Counted from the stretch's first letter, positions 32,623 through 42,253 are shown. The stretch: DNA of 64,000 nucleotides from Clostridium sp. (GCF_029267215.1 NZ_JARIDH010000022.1:62001-126000), one strand, 5' to 3'. Translations and numbers: made by a program. Notes: generated from the letters alone by a model not told the origin.

Positions 32623-33130
32623 ACCTATTTATAATTTTTTCAAAAGCTATTCTCTTATCTCCATTTTCTAAATATATTATTCCACATCTTTTAAATCCAT
32701 TATTTATAAGAGCTTTTTGCATAGATAAATTATCCTCATGGGTATCTATCTTTATACTATTAATATTATTCATAGTTGATAATTTAGAAGCTTCACAAAG
32801 AATTTTTCTAAAAATGCCTGTCCCCTTAAAATCATCATGAACAGCTACTCTATGCATTACAATATATTTATTTTTAGTAAGCCACTCCCCTCCAAATATG
32901 TTGTCATAAGTATTTTCTCCAGAAAAACAAATAGTGGAAGTACCAACAATTTTATCATTACTTATTAATATATAACTTTCTCCTTTAGCTATATCTTCCT
33001 TTATAACCTCTTCATTTGGATAGCCATCCTGCCATTGGTTAACACCCTTTAATTTTAAATATTCTTTAGCTTGATTAATTAAAATCATAATTTCTTTAAT
33101 ATCTTGATAATTAGATTTTCTAAACCTCAT
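32621..33130 (-). CDS. GNAT acetyltransferase
   Basis: 169 residues. MRFRKSNYQDIKEIMILINQ start, VGTSTICFSGE strand, then KYIVMHRVAVHDDFKGTGIF with acetyl-CoA loop residues DFKGTGI and the C-terminal MQKALINNGFKRCGIIYLEN. It belongs to the broad GNAT family; the acceptor is unknown. It lies alone between terminators. Confidence 0.85.
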   Translation of the reverse strand: MRFRKSNYQDIKEIMILINQAKEYLKLKGVNQWQDGYPNEEVIKEDIAKGESYILISNDKIVGTSTICFSGENTYDNIFGGEWLTKNKYIVMHRVAVHDDFKGTGIFRKILCEASKLSTMNNINSIKIDTHEDNLSMQKALINNGFKRCGIIYLENGDKRIAFEKIINR

Positions 33131-33218
33131 AAAATTCTCCTACACAATATGTATTTATGAATATTCTATATGAATACAAAAACACTGTCTAGTTTATTAA
33201 GGTATATTTTTTTATTTA

Positions 33219-33713
33219 TCATATTTGTCTTTCTTTCAAAGAAGTTTTAATTTTAAAGACAAAATAACTTCCAAAAATAATTGTGTAAAATATTATCTTA
33301 CTAAAATGTATATTTGGTTTATTAAATAATAAAACCATAACATGTAAGTAGATTAACAAATAAAAAAGATATGCCCACCTTTGTATTTTTCTCCATTTTC
33401 TTGCCATCATTTTCATCCTAATGTTTTTAAAAGATGTTATAAATAAGGGAATCATTATTATAAATGCTAATCCACCTAAAATATATCCTAAAATTAAAAC
33501 TTTAACATTAGAACTATCTACAGGCATTTTATGAGAATAAAATTTAATATGTGGAATTATTAATAAAGATGCTAAAATTGAAAATTCTGGTCTTATTTTT
33601 AATAATAATTTAGTTAAATTCCATTTTTTATTTAATATTCCACCAATCATAACTAATATAAATAAAAACATACTTATATTTCCACTAATAAAAATTTTTT
33701 TGATTATGTCCAT
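33219..33713 (-). CDS. heme-reductase-like membrane protein, short paralogue
   Basis: 164 residues with about five membrane helices. LLIIPHIKFYSHK and LLIYLHVMVLLFNKP carry the histidines expected for heme ligation in ferric-reductase/YedZ-like membrane domains. RKWRKIQRWAYLFYLLIY is a conserved cytoplasmic segment. It is a paralogue of the next gene but lacks its first about 60 residues. A Fur box lies 80 bases upstream. The likely role is electron transfer in iron metabolism. Confidence 0.65.
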   Translation of the reverse strand: MDIIKKIFISGNISMFLFILVMIGGILNKKWNLTKLLLKIRPEFSILASLLIIPHIKFYSHKMPVDSSNVKVLILGYILGGLAFIIMIPLFITSFKNIRMKMMARKWRKIQRWAYLFYLLIYLHVMVLLFNKPNIHFSKIIFYTIIFGSYFVFKIKTSLKERQI

Positions 33714-33792
33714 AACTTCCCTCTAAATTTAAATATTTTTGAAATTGAATTTACTCATATATATATGTATTTTCCCCCTGATTAAATGTTAT

Positions 33793-33841
33793 TGAAATTC
33801 ATTTTCATCAAAATATTACTATAATCTATTTTTAAAGTCAA
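33793..33841 (-). promoter_or_regulatory. Fur-controlled promoter of the short paralogue
   Basis: Minus strand TTGACT (33841 to 33836), 17 bases, TAATAT (33818 to 33813), then TGAAATTCATTTTCA (33793 to 33807), a 7-1-7 Fur box lying just downstream of the -10. Confidence 0.8.
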
Positions 33842-33852
33842 TTAAAATCTAT

Positions 33853-34530
33853 TTACTTTTTATTTTTCTTAATATTATTTATAATCTTAAAAACTAAATA
33901 ACTTCCGAATACCAATGTATAAATTATAACTTTACCAAATGGTATAACCTTTCTACTTAATAGTAAAACCATAATATGTACATAAATTAAAAAGTAAAAA
34001 AGATATGACCATCTTTGAAGTGATTTCCACTTTTTAGCTGTCATTTTTACTCTTATCTTTCTAAAAGAAGTTATAAATAAAGGAATCATTAATAAAAATG
34101 CTATTAATCCTAAGATCATAGATAAGAAATAAAATGGCGCTAACGCTTTTCCATCAATTAACTTTGATATAAATTTATATGTATATAATATGCAGTGAGG
34201 TAATATTAAAATAGACGCTATAATTGCCATTTCTGCTCTCACTCTTAATAAATTCTTAGTTACTTGCCATTTTTTACTTAATGCCCCTGCAAACATTACT
34301 AATATAAACAAGGCTGTGCTTACATACCCTTTTATAAAACTCCTCTCTAGTACATACATAAATCCTTCTAATTTAAAGCCTGTACTAATTTTAAAGAACT
34401 CATAAAATATTATTAATACAGCAATTATTGAAGATAATAAATAGAATTTTGTTGCTTTCTGTTTTAAAATTGAATTTAGTCCTAATACTAAAATTGTTGT
34501 TGCTATAAGTGAATAAATTATGTAATCCAT
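33853..34530 (-). CDS. heme-reductase-like membrane protein
   Basis: 225 residues with about seven hydrophobic segments. ASILILPHCILYTYKF and YFLIYVHIMVLLLSRK carry candidate heme-ligating His residues, and MTAKKWKSLQRWSYLFYF matches the paralogue. The fold resembles ferric-reductase/MsrQ-type membrane domains. A Fur box sits 21 bases before the start, so expression should rise under iron limitation. No flavin domain or partner gene lies next to it. Confidence 0.7.
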   Translation of the reverse strand: MDYIIYSLIATTILVLGLNSILKQKATKFYLLSSIIAVLIIFYEFFKISTGFKLEGFMYVLERSFIKGYVSTALFILVMFAGALSKKWQVTKNLLRVRAEMAIIASILILPHCILYTYKFISKLIDGKALAPFYFLSMILGLIAFLLMIPLFITSFRKIRVKMTAKKWKSLQRWSYLFYFLIYVHIMVLLLSRKVIPFGKVIIYTLVFGSYLVFKIINNIKKNKK

Positions 34531-34550
34531 ATTTCCTCCTTAATTGTAAT

Positions 34551-34599
34551 TGAAATTCATTTTCACTAAAATAATACTATAATATATTTTTAAAGTCAA
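34551..34599 (-). promoter_or_regulatory. Fur-controlled promoter of the long paralogue
   Basis: TTGACT (34599 to 34594), 17 bases, TATTAT (34576 to 34571), then TGAAATTCATTTTCA (34551 to 34565). Promoter and box match those of the neighbouring paralogue almost base for base. Confidence 0.82.
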
Positions 34600-34642
34600 T
34601 TAGAATTTGTTTAATTTAGCTTTAATTTTTAAAAAAAATTAA

Positions 34643-34679
34643 AAGAAGTGAAAGAATTTTTACAATTCTTTCACTTCTT
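34643..34679 (-). terminator. terminator after the permease gene
   Basis: A 16-bp perfect stem AAGAAGTGAAAGAATT with AATTCTTTCACTTCTT, then a T-rich tract on the minus strand. It separates the permease from the Fur-controlled genes. Confidence 0.85.
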
Positions 34680-34742
34680 AAAAACTTAAACTAATTATAT
34701 TTATTTACTATCTCATTTAAAGTCTCTAAAATAATAATTAAA

Positions 34743-36158
34743 CTATCTATTTTTATAAGATTTTTCTGATATAGCTCTTAAGATTAATCCTAATATAGTA
34801 AGTATTATTGGTCCTCCATATGTTTTTATTATAAGTAAAATAGCTTCTTTCCCTGAACTTCCTACTATGTCTTGAAGTCCTGCTCCAAAGAAACCTGCAC
34901 ATGAAAGAAATAAAGCTATTCCAGCTACAGTATATGCTAAAATATCAGACTTAAAAAATTTAAATTCTAAGTCTTTATTGTGTTTTCTAAATGATATGAA
35001 AGCACATATTAAAACTACATATGGAACAACAACGGCTAATGATGATAAATCAGTTAATAATTTAAAAAAGTCGTTTACTGAACCTATTCCAAATAGAGGA
35101 ATTGAAATTAATATTACTAATATAATACATTGAGTCCAAAGTGCATTAACAAGAGTTCCATCTTCTCTTTTTTTAGTTAAAATACTTGGAAATGTTCCTT
35201 CTGGAACTTCACTAAACATGGCTCTTATTGGTGACTCCATCCAAATTACATAGGCTGCAATTGATGTTATTAAATTTATTGCTGCATATATTTGTACAAC
35301 AACCTTACCACTTATTCCAAAGTTGTTTGCTAATATATAATAAACAACATATCCTGCATCTTGTATTCCAGCTTTACTTAATACCTTAGGTGATGCAATA
35401 AGCTGTATTGCTACAGAGCCTAATATATATGATAAAGCTACTAATGCTGTAGCAATAACCATAGCCCTTGGAAATGTTTTTTTAGGATTATCAGTTTCCA
35501 TTATATAAGTACCTGCAACTTCTGATCCTGAAACTGCTAATAATAGCCATGAGAATGTTGAAAAGTAACTCACATTAAAATCTGGCATTATATTCTGTGG
35601 TGTAAATTCTGTTGCAGATGGTGTTCCTAAAAAATATCCTACAATTGCCATAACTATAAATATTACAGTTGCTGCCAATGTGAATTTACCACCAAAATCG
35701 GCAAGTTTTGAAAATTTACTTACCCCTATTGTTGCTATATAAGTCATAGCTATACATATGAATATTGATAATAAAGGTAATAAATATGCATTTGAATCTG
35801 TAAATATATTTCTTCCTAATATAGCCCATGATGCAGCTACTGGTATTCTTGAAAATACCATTTGTAAATAAAATAATATTCCTATAAAATAAGTCCAAGT
35901 TCCAACAAATGCCCATTTTTCTCCCAAAGCTTTGTTTATCCAGGAATATATTCCCCCCTCTTTATCTTGGTTAGCTGATGCCATCTCAGCAATAATCCCA
36001 CATAAAGGTAAAAAATATAATATTGAGACTATCACCCAAGAAGGAATAGCAGCAGGTCCTAAATAAACTGCATTACTTGATATATTTGTAAATCCAAAAG
36101 TTGGCACAAATATAAGCATTACCAATGCCCATAACTTTATTTTTTTATTCTTTCCCAT
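34743..36158 (-). CDS. APC-family amino acid permease, glutamate/GABA antiporter-like
   Basis: 471 residues with about 12 membrane helices. FGFTNISSNAVYLGPAAIPS at the start, CGIIAEMASANQDKEGGIYS in helix 2 and WLLLAVSGSEVAGTYIMET near residue 210 fit the glutamate:GABA-antiporter (GadC/YjeM-like) branch of the APC superfamily. The substrate is not certain, and no decarboxylase is next to it. A 32-bp direct repeat lies right upstream. Confidence 0.85.
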   Translation of the reverse strand: MGKNKKIKLWALVMLIFVPTFGFTNISSNAVYLGPAAIPSWVIVSILYFLPLCGIIAEMASANQDKEGGIYSWINKALGEKWAFVGTWTYFIGILFYLQMVFSRIPVAASWAILGRNIFTDSNAYLLPLLSIFICIAMTYIATIGVSKFSKLADFGGKFTLAATVIFIVMAIVGYFLGTPSATEFTPQNIMPDFNVSYFSTFSWLLLAVSGSEVAGTYIMETDNPKKTFPRAMVIATALVALSYILGSVAIQLIASPKVLSKAGIQDAGYVVYYILANNFGISGKVVVQIYAAINLITSIAAYVIWMESPIRAMFSEVPEGTFPSILTKKREDGTLVNALWTQCIILVILISIPLFGIGSVNDFFKLLTDLSSLAVVVPYVVLICAFISFRKHNKDLEFKFFKSDILAYTVAGIALFLSCAGFFGAGLQDIVGSSGKEAILLIIKTYGGPIILTILGLILRAISEKSYKNR

Positions 36159-36178
36159 TCATAATCCTCTCTTCTGTA

Positions 36179-36242
36179 TCTTTAAACTTAATTAATCATT
36201 TGTTAACCATTCTTTAAACTTAATTAACTATTTGTTAATTAT
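36179..36242. repeat. tandem 32-bp repeat upstream of the permease
   Basis: TCTTTAAACTTAATTAA(T/C)(C/T)ATTTGTTAA is present twice head to tail (36179 to 36210 and 36211 to 36242), in the 5' leader or promoter of the permease. It could be a duplicated regulator site. The remainder of 36243 to 36562 is AT-rich; a near-palindrome around AAATATACATATATGCATATTT (36420) is the only other structure I see. Confidence 0.7.
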
Positions 36243-36562
36243 TCTTTCAAAAAGAAATTATATCATCTAAGAAATAAACATACAATATATTTTTGTATAT
36301 TTATTCATAAAAATTTATTTTTATGAATTTTAATATAATTTCAAAAGTTAATTTTAAAGCTTATAAATAGCTAAAATACTTATTATACTTGCAATTTTAA
36401 TACATACACCACAAATATAAAAATATACATATATGCATATTTTTATATAATAAATATGTTCAAGAGGCATTAAATTTTTTTAATATATTTCCTACTTTAA
36501 AATGTTTTATAGTTATATATTTTAAAGTCTCTTAATAATTTTGTATCAAAATCAATTTAGGT

Positions 36563-36733
36563 TTATTTTTCTTCAAGTTCTTTGCTTATTTTTTCTAAAC
36601 TCTCCTCAATACTATACATACGCTTCCCAATATTTCTTAACCATTTAATAAATTTAATAATAAGTAAAAATATTCCTATTAACAATCCAAAATTTATTAA
36701 TGTGGCAATAATTCTCATTATATCAAATTCCAT
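36563..36733 (-). CDS. 56-residue membrane protein with coiled-coil tail
   Basis: MEFDIMRIIATLINFGLLIG, one membrane helix (LINFGLLIGIFLLIIKFI), then a charged helical tail (MYSIEESLEKISKELEEK). AAAGGGGGA precedes the ATG. A conserved type of small single-pass protein in clostridia, function unknown. It is missed by length-limited gene callers. Confidence 0.7.
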   Translation of the reverse strand: MEFDIMRIIATLINFGLLIGIFLLIIKFIKWLRNIGKRMYSIEESLEKISKELEEK

Positions 36734-37162
36734 TTTAAGTCCCCCTTTATCACTATTATATTAACTACTAATATAATAATTTATTTAAAATTGTTTTTCA
36801 AATAAATTTGTTAAATAATAAACCTTTTTAATTCGAATTTATTAATTAAATATAAAAAAACTCTAAATTATTTTATTTTTCACCATTAAAATTTATTATT
36901 TTTCATTTAAAAATTAATGCACACTCTAACTTTTTCCTAAACATTACACAGACTTTTTTCCACATTTGTTTTCCACTGATAAACCATTGTATTTAAAGAC
37001 TTTTACTATCATTTGACATGATTCTTCCTTTGATATATAGTTAATTTTAATTGGATTTTAATTTATTTTTTGTTTATTTTTATTTTAATTTTTAATCTTG
37101 ATAGAAAAATAACATAATAAACTATGAAAAACTATTTTTTAAATTGGGAGGATACAAAAAAA
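36734..37162. other. intergenic region, 430 bp
   Basis: It is AT-rich and holds the divergent promoters of the small membrane gene and the aldolase gene. No coding frame or strong hairpin is seen. Confidence 0.5.
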
Positions 37163-38197
37163 ATGCATAGCTTAAAAAATGATTACAGTGAAGGAGCTCA
37201 TCCTAGAATACTAGAAGCATTAGTTGAATCAAACTTTTCTCAAGAAGAAGGTTATGGATATGATGTTCATACTAAAAATGCTGTTTCTAAAATAAAAGAA
37301 CTTTCAGAAAATGAAAATATAGATGTACATCTTATATCAGGTGGAACACAAACAAACTTAATTGCAATAGATGGATTCTTAAGATCTTATGAAGCTTGTA
37401 TATCACCTAATACAGGACATATTGCAGTTAATGAATGTGGAGCTATAGAATACACGGGTCATAAAGTAATAACTATAGACTGTGAAGAAGGAAAACTTAA
37501 TCCTGATTTAATTGAAAGTTTATTAGAAGAATATGATAGTGAGCATGTCCTAATTCCAAAGTTAGTTTATATATCAAATCCAACTGAACTTGGAACTGTT
37601 TATAATAAGGAAGAAATGAAAAACCTTTATGATTTTTGCAAATCAAAAAATCTTCTTTTATATGTAGATGGTGCAAGACTTGGCTCTGCACTTTGTCTTG
37701 AAAACTCTAACCTTTCACTTAGTGATATGGTTAAATATACTGATGCCTTTTCTATAGGTGGTACAAAAAATGGTGCTCTTTTAGGAGAAGCCTTAGTTAT
37801 AAAAAACGATGATTTAAAACCTAATTTTAGACATAATATAAAACAAAAAGGTGCCCTTTTAGCTAAAGGAAGATTACTTGGAATTCAGTTTGAAGAATTA
37901 TTTAAAGATGGATTATATTTTGACCTTGCATCTCATTCAAATAAAATGGGACAATATCTTGCTAAAGGTATTAAAAAATGTGGTTGTTCTCTTTTAATAG
38001 ACTCTCCAACAAATCAAATATTCCCTATTCTTCCAAATGAAGTTATTGAAGAGCTAGAAAAAGATTATCTTTTTTACAGATGGACAAAAGTTAGTCCTAC
38101 TCATTCTTCTATAAGACTTATAACATCATGGGCAACTAAAGAAGAAGAAATAGACAAATTCCTAGAAAAACTTAATTTACTTATGAATGAATTTTAA
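37163..38197 (+). CDS. ltaE: low-specificity L-threonine aldolase
   Basis: The frame opens at 37124, but the ATG at 37163 has GGGAGG 11 bases upstream and starts MHSLKNDYSEGAHPRILEAL, the normal family N-terminus, giving 344 residues. PLP fold type I: VDGARLGSAL holds the conserved Asp, and SIGGTKNGALLGEA holds the Schiff-base Lys (residue 202 of the short form). It cleaves L-threonine or allo-threonine to glycine and acetaldehyde. Confidence 0.92.
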   Translation: MHSLKNDYSEGAHPRILEALVESNFSQEEGYGYDVHTKNAVSKIKELSENENIDVHLISGGTQTNLIAIDGFLRSYEACISPNTGHIAVNECGAIEYTGHKVITIDCEEGKLNPDLIESLLEEYDSEHVLIPKLVYISNPTELGTVYNKEEMKNLYDFCKSKNLLLYVDGARLGSALCLENSNLSLSDMVKYTDAFSIGGTKNGALLGEALVIKNDDLKPNFRHNIKQKGALLAKGRLLGIQFEELFKDGLYFDLASHSNKMGQYLAKGIKKCGCSLLIDSPTNQIFPILPNEVIEELEKDYLFYRWTKVSPTHSSIRLITSWATKEEEIDKFLEKLNLLMNEF

Positions 38198-38204
38198 TAT
38201 AAAT

Positions 38205-38240
38205 AAAAAGGTGATGCCATTAAGCATCACCTTTTTTTTT
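38205..38240. terminator. bidirectional terminator
   Basis: AAAAAGGTGATGC-CATTAA-GCATCACCTTTTTTTTT between the convergent aldolase and MBL genes. Confidence 0.92.
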
Positions 38241-39069
38241 ATAAATCTACTATTTTACCTGTTGATATATAATCTATTTTGTCTCCTAATTTTCTTTTTA
38301 ATATTTTATAAGGGCTCATACCTGTGCAATGACATGTATAAAACTTAGTATCTCTTTTATCTAAAACCTCTGCTAGTTCATCAATAAAAGTTTCACTTTC
38401 ACATCTTCCTGTTGATTGATTTACCAAGTGGAATCCACTTATTACACAGTCTAAATCTTTCCCAATTATATTTTGGGCTTTATCTAATATATTTCTTATA
38501 TCATTGTGAGCACATCCACTAAATAATAAGGATTTATTCCCCTCTTTTACAATTAGATTTTGTTCATGTGAAAAATCATCTTCTAAATAAAGTCCATCAA
38601 CTCTTTTATATAGATCCTCATTAAATTTAGAAATATTATGGTTTCTCTCTATTTTTGAGAAAATATACAATTCATCATCAATTTCTAAATCTCCATCAAC
38701 TAAAACTATTCTTTTATTATTCTTTAATTCTCTATCTAATCCTATATACTTTTTAAATGATCCTAAAACACTATAGTATTCATTAAAAGCCTCTTTATTT
38801 ACATATATACTAGCTTTATGGTTTACACTTAAAAATTCTTCTAAAGCTCCACCATGATCAGAATGTCCATGTGATATTATTACAATATCTACTTCTTTTA
38901 AATCTACTCCTAATTTTTTTGCATTATCTAAAAGCACTCCTTTAGGACCTAAATCAAATAAAATACTATGTTTATCTGTTTTTATATGAAATGATAATCC
39001 ATGTTTATTCTCTAAATCACTAGATATTTTTGTGTTTTCTACTAAAGTTGTTATTCTCAAAATTCCCAT
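38239..39069 (-). CDS. metallo-beta-lactamase-fold hydrolase
   Basis: 276 residues. IISHGHSDHGG (His67, His69, Asp71, His72) is the HxHxDH metal site, LLFSGCAHNDIRNIL provides a further ligand and FYTCHCTGMSPYKIL the last. LFDLGPKGVLLDNAKKLGVD is typical of the group related to the RFA-P synthase-like archaeal enzymes. Substrate unknown. Confidence 0.85.
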   Translation of the reverse strand: MGILRITTLVENTKISSDLENKHGLSFHIKTDKHSILFDLGPKGVLLDNAKKLGVDLKEVDIVIISHGHSDHGGALEEFLSVNHKASIYVNKEAFNEYYSVLGSFKKYIGLDRELKNNKRIVLVDGDLEIDDELYIFSKIERNHNISKFNEDLYKRVDGLYLEDDFSHEQNLIVKEGNKSLLFSGCAHNDIRNILDKAQNIIGKDLDCVISGFHLVNQSTGRCESETFIDELAEVLDKRDTKFYTCHCTGMSPYKILKRKLGDKIDYISTGKIVDL

Positions 39070-39477
39070 CTCCTTTTGTTAAGTTGACCGCTTTTTTGTT
39101 TAATACCTTTTTAAAATTATATTACCTTGATTACTCCTTTATATTATACCACTTTTTCTGTAAATTTAAATATTGTAACAACATTGTAAAAATTTATTTA
39201 TTTTGTCAATATATTAGTTACTTTTTAATTAAATATATAATTCATACAAAAAGGTATAAATTTATATCTATATCTTTTTTATTATAAACTATCTTCTTCT
39301 CATAAAGCTCAGTTTATAATAGTCTCATCAATTTAAATAATACAGTAATTTCTTTATATGTAATATAACTTCTAATAATTAGACTATATACTATTAAAAT
39401 GATATAATATTAAGATATTTTATAAATACTAATGAAAAAAATAGTTCTATTTATGAACAAATACTAAGGAGGATTTT
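39070..39477. other. intergenic region with an inverted repeat
   Basis: ATTATAAACT (39281 to 39290) and AGTTTATAAT (39311 to 39320) are exact inverse complements, 20 bases apart. They could be an operator pair for the nitroreductase gene. The remainder is featureless AT-rich sequence. Confidence 0.45.
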
Positions 39478-40293
39478 ATGTTTAAAGTTAATAAGGAAAA
39501 ATGTATTGCATGTTCTCAATGTATAAAAGATTGTCCAGTAAATGACATAAAACTAGTTGATGAAAAAGCGAATATAAAAAATAAAAACTGTATTAAATGT
39601 GGACACTGCATTGCTATTTGTCCTACAAAAGCAGTTTCAACAGATGATTATGATATGGATGAAGTTAAAGAATTTGATAAAGAAAGCTTCTCTTTAGAAC
39701 CAGAAAATTTACTAAACTTTATAAAATTTAGAAGAAGTGTAAGAAGATTTAAAGATAAAAAAGTTGAAAAAGAAAAAATTGAAAAAATAATAGAAGCTGG
39801 TAGATTTACTCAAACTGCTGTAAATAGCCAAGATGTTTCATATGTTGTTATTACTGAAAATTTAGATAAATTAAAAGATATGGCTTACGAAAGCTTAAAA
39901 GCTAAGGGAGAATATATACTTAATCAAAAAGAAGAAAATAAACAACTAAGAAGATACGCTTTGATATGGACTAAGATGTATAAAGCCTATAAAAATGATC
40001 CAATAAAAAATGATAGATTATTCTATAATGCACCTCTTGTTATATTAGCCTTTTCTAACCATGACTTAAATGGAGAGCTTGCTTCCTCTAATATGGAACT
40101 TATGACTAATGCTTTAGGTCTTGGAACATTCTTTAGTGGTTTTTTACAAATAGCTGCTGAAGGTAATAAAGAAATGATGAATCTATTTGGAATTAAAGAC
40201 AAAAAACTAAAATCTTGTATGGTTATAGGATATCCTGCTGTTACTTATAAGAGAACAGCTCCAAGAAAAGAAGCTGAAACAAATTGGATTTAG
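39478..40293 (+). CDS. nitroreductase with an N-terminal 2[4Fe-4S] ferredoxin domain
   Basis: 271 residues. CIACSQCIKDCPVND and CIKCGHCIAICPTKA bind two 4Fe-4S clusters. KFRRSVRRFKDKKVEKEKIE opens the FMN-binding nitroreductase domain, and LGTFFSGFLQIAA and VIGYPAVTYKRTAPRKEA end it. It is a ferredoxin-fused oxidoreductase typical of anaerobes; physiological acceptor unknown. The ribosome site is AAGGAGG. Confidence 0.92.
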   Translation: MFKVNKEKCIACSQCIKDCPVNDIKLVDEKANIKNKNCIKCGHCIAICPTKAVSTDDYDMDEVKEFDKESFSLEPENLLNFIKFRRSVRRFKDKKVEKEKIEKIIEAGRFTQTAVNSQDVSYVVITENLDKLKDMAYESLKAKGEYILNQKEENKQLRRYALIWTKMYKAYKNDPIKNDRLFYNAPLVILAFSNHDLNGELASSNMELMTNALGLGTFFSGFLQIAAEGNKEMMNLFGIKDKKLKSCMVIGYPAVTYKRTAPRKEAETNWI

Positions 40294-40351
40294 CAAAAAA
40301 ATAATAAACTTGACGATTCTATTGTAAATCATATAACCACTGCTTTTTCTT

Positions 40352-40392
40352 AAAAATAGTCACTCTAAAATAATTTATGAGTGACTATTTTT
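40352..40392. terminator. bidirectional terminator
   Basis: AAAAATAGTCACTC and GAGTGACTATTTTT, a 14-bp stem, between the nitroreductase and the VCBS-like gene. Confidence 0.9.
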
Positions 40393-40395
40393 TGT

Positions 40396-42081
40396 TTAAG
40401 CTTTCTTTTTCAATCTTTGTTTTAGTTCCTTAAGTTTTTCAAAGGATGGATATGGATTTTCAGAACTCATTACTTTATTTAAAATAGCTAAAGCTTTCTT
40501 ATACTCTCCTCTTTTTTCATATGCTAATGCCAAATAATAAAGATATATTGTATCTTCTTCATAAGAATTTATTAATCCTTTATAATAATCAACTACATGT
40601 TTATAATATTTTTTATCATATTTATCAGTCTTTTTAAGTCCACTATTTTTAATATTATATATATCAACTCTATAAGCTTTATCCACATCTTTTATCCAAA
40701 GTATTAACTCAAAGTTAGAACCATTATTTATATCTTCTAAATACATCTTAGAATAGAAGTACTCATTATTCTCAAAAGCTTTACAAAGTTTACCCCCTCT
40801 TAAAGTTAGAATATATAATTTGTTTATATCCTCTTCAACCTTAAAACCCGCAAACACATAAATATTAAGGTCAATTTTCTTAATCATAAGATCATTTAAG
40901 TATTTTAGATTTTCTCTAAAACTAGATTTTAAAGAATATCCAAACTCCCCCTTCTCCATGAAAGATATATAACTATTTTCACCTAAAGTATAAGGAACCA
41001 ACACCCCCTTGCAATTTTTACCCAAATCAACTTTTCTTATAATAGCTTTATTACTATTTTCCTCTTTAACAAAATTAACCTCTTTTGGAAGTTTATTAGC
41101 TATATCTCTTGGTATTTCAACTTCATTTAACATTTCCTCTTTTAAGCTTCTTCCCTCATTAAATCCTCTTTCTATTAAATCATGTTCATAATCCTCTTTA
41201 TTATTTTTATAAAAATCTATAAATAGTGAATCCCCTGTTTTGCTTGTTTTTTTAATTCTAAAGTCTTTACTATTTTCTTCTATTAAATTTTTATTTTTCA
41301 TATCATTTAATTCTTTACTATTCCCTCTAAAATTAAAATTTCTATTCTCCTCTTCCCTTTCTTTATTTATATTCTTTATATTTTCTCCAAATTCAAAGGA
41401 GCCAATTGTAGCTATATTAATTTTATTATCTAAAAGAGTAATAAGACTTTCAATAAATCCAATAGTATCCGCATTAGATACTCCAACTACTCTTTGTCTA
41501 ATTAATAAATAATAAAATTTATTATAAACAGTCTTTATGGGAAAAGCATTGTTTATTGCAGAAACTGTTGGAAGATTATTTTCTTTTACTCTTCCATTTT
41601 CATCATAGATTATGTCTAAATAAACTTTAGGCTTATTTCCTATATAAAAGTTAAACTTCTCATTTATTGATTCAGAATATACCTCTACCATAGTGTTTTC
41701 TAAATATCTGGCTTTAAAATCATATTTCTCAAAAAACATATTGGGATTAAAAATCTCATTTAATTTTCCATCCTTATAATTATATATAGAGGCAATAGCA
41801 AATCCTCCTGTTCCTCCATATGCACCTCTAACCATTATTTCATCAATTTCATCCCCATTAAAATCGCCTAAAAACAATTCTAAGTTATATCCTCTATAAG
41901 GTATTTCACTTTTAATTTCAGCACCACCCTCTCCAGGGCTTATAACTACCTCAATGTTTTCTATATACTCACTTCCTTTTTGATAATATTCACCTAATAA
42001 AATAACCTTATCTGTACTATACTTCTTTATTACATTACCCACTTTAACATCCAATATGGTTTTATTATTTAAATTAGTCAT
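40396..42081 (-). CDS. VCBS/FG-GAP-like protein with a TPR tail
   Basis: 561 residues with no signal peptide. LELFLGDFNGDEIDEIMVRG is an FG-GAP/VCBS calcium-loop motif. A central charged low-complexity region (NINKEREEENRNFNFRGNSK) follows, then another beta-rich half. The C-terminus YLYYLALAYEKRGEYKKALA is one TPR. FG-GAP proteins are usually exported, so a cytosolic version with a TPR is unusual. Function unknown. Confidence 0.6.
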   Translation of the reverse strand: MTNLNNKTILDVKVGNVIKKYSTDKVILLGEYYQKGSEYIENIEVVISPGEGGAEIKSEIPYRGYNLELFLGDFNGDEIDEIMVRGAYGGTGGFAIASIYNYKDGKLNEIFNPNMFFEKYDFKARYLENTMVEVYSESINEKFNFYIGNKPKVYLDIIYDENGRVKENNLPTVSAINNAFPIKTVYNKFYYLLIRQRVVGVSNADTIGFIESLITLLDNKINIATIGSFEFGENIKNINKEREEENRNFNFRGNSKELNDMKNKNLIEENSKDFRIKKTSKTGDSLFIDFYKNNKEDYEHDLIERGFNEGRSLKEEMLNEVEIPRDIANKLPKEVNFVKEENSNKAIIRKVDLGKNCKGVLVPYTLGENSYISFMEKGEFGYSLKSSFRENLKYLNDLMIKKIDLNIYVFAGFKVEEDINKLYILTLRGGKLCKAFENNEYFYSKMYLEDINNGSNFELILWIKDVDKAYRVDIYNIKNSGLKKTDKYDKKYYKHVVDYYKGLINSYEEDTIYLYYLALAYEKRGEYKKALAILNKVMSSENPYPSFEKLKELKQRLKKKA

Positions 42082-42183
42082 AAAATTTTCTCCATTATTA
42101 TTGTTTACTATATAATATTTTTCTTAAAGTAAAAGGTTATAGCCTAAGGAAATTTTTAATATATTTTACTTTTCTAAAATAAA

Positions 42184-42209
42184 AAATACCCTATATACTT
42201 AGGGTATTT
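42184..42209 (-). terminator. terminator after the GT51 gene
   Basis: AAATACCCTA and TAGGGTATTT stem followed by a T run on the minus strand. Confidence 0.8.
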
Positions 42210-42253
42210 AGAAATTTTATATCAATTAATCTTGTTTTTTCTTTTTAAATTTT

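Noticed and set aside
35716..35916. 66-residue minus-strand frame inside the permease gene
   Set aside because: Out-of-frame reading of a membrane protein gene.
36582..36764. 60-residue plus-strand frame
   Set aside because: The opposite strand holds a better 56-residue gene with ribosome site and sensible protein features.
37497..37691. Minus-strand frame in the aldolase gene
   Set aside because: Shadow frame of a well-conserved PLP enzyme.
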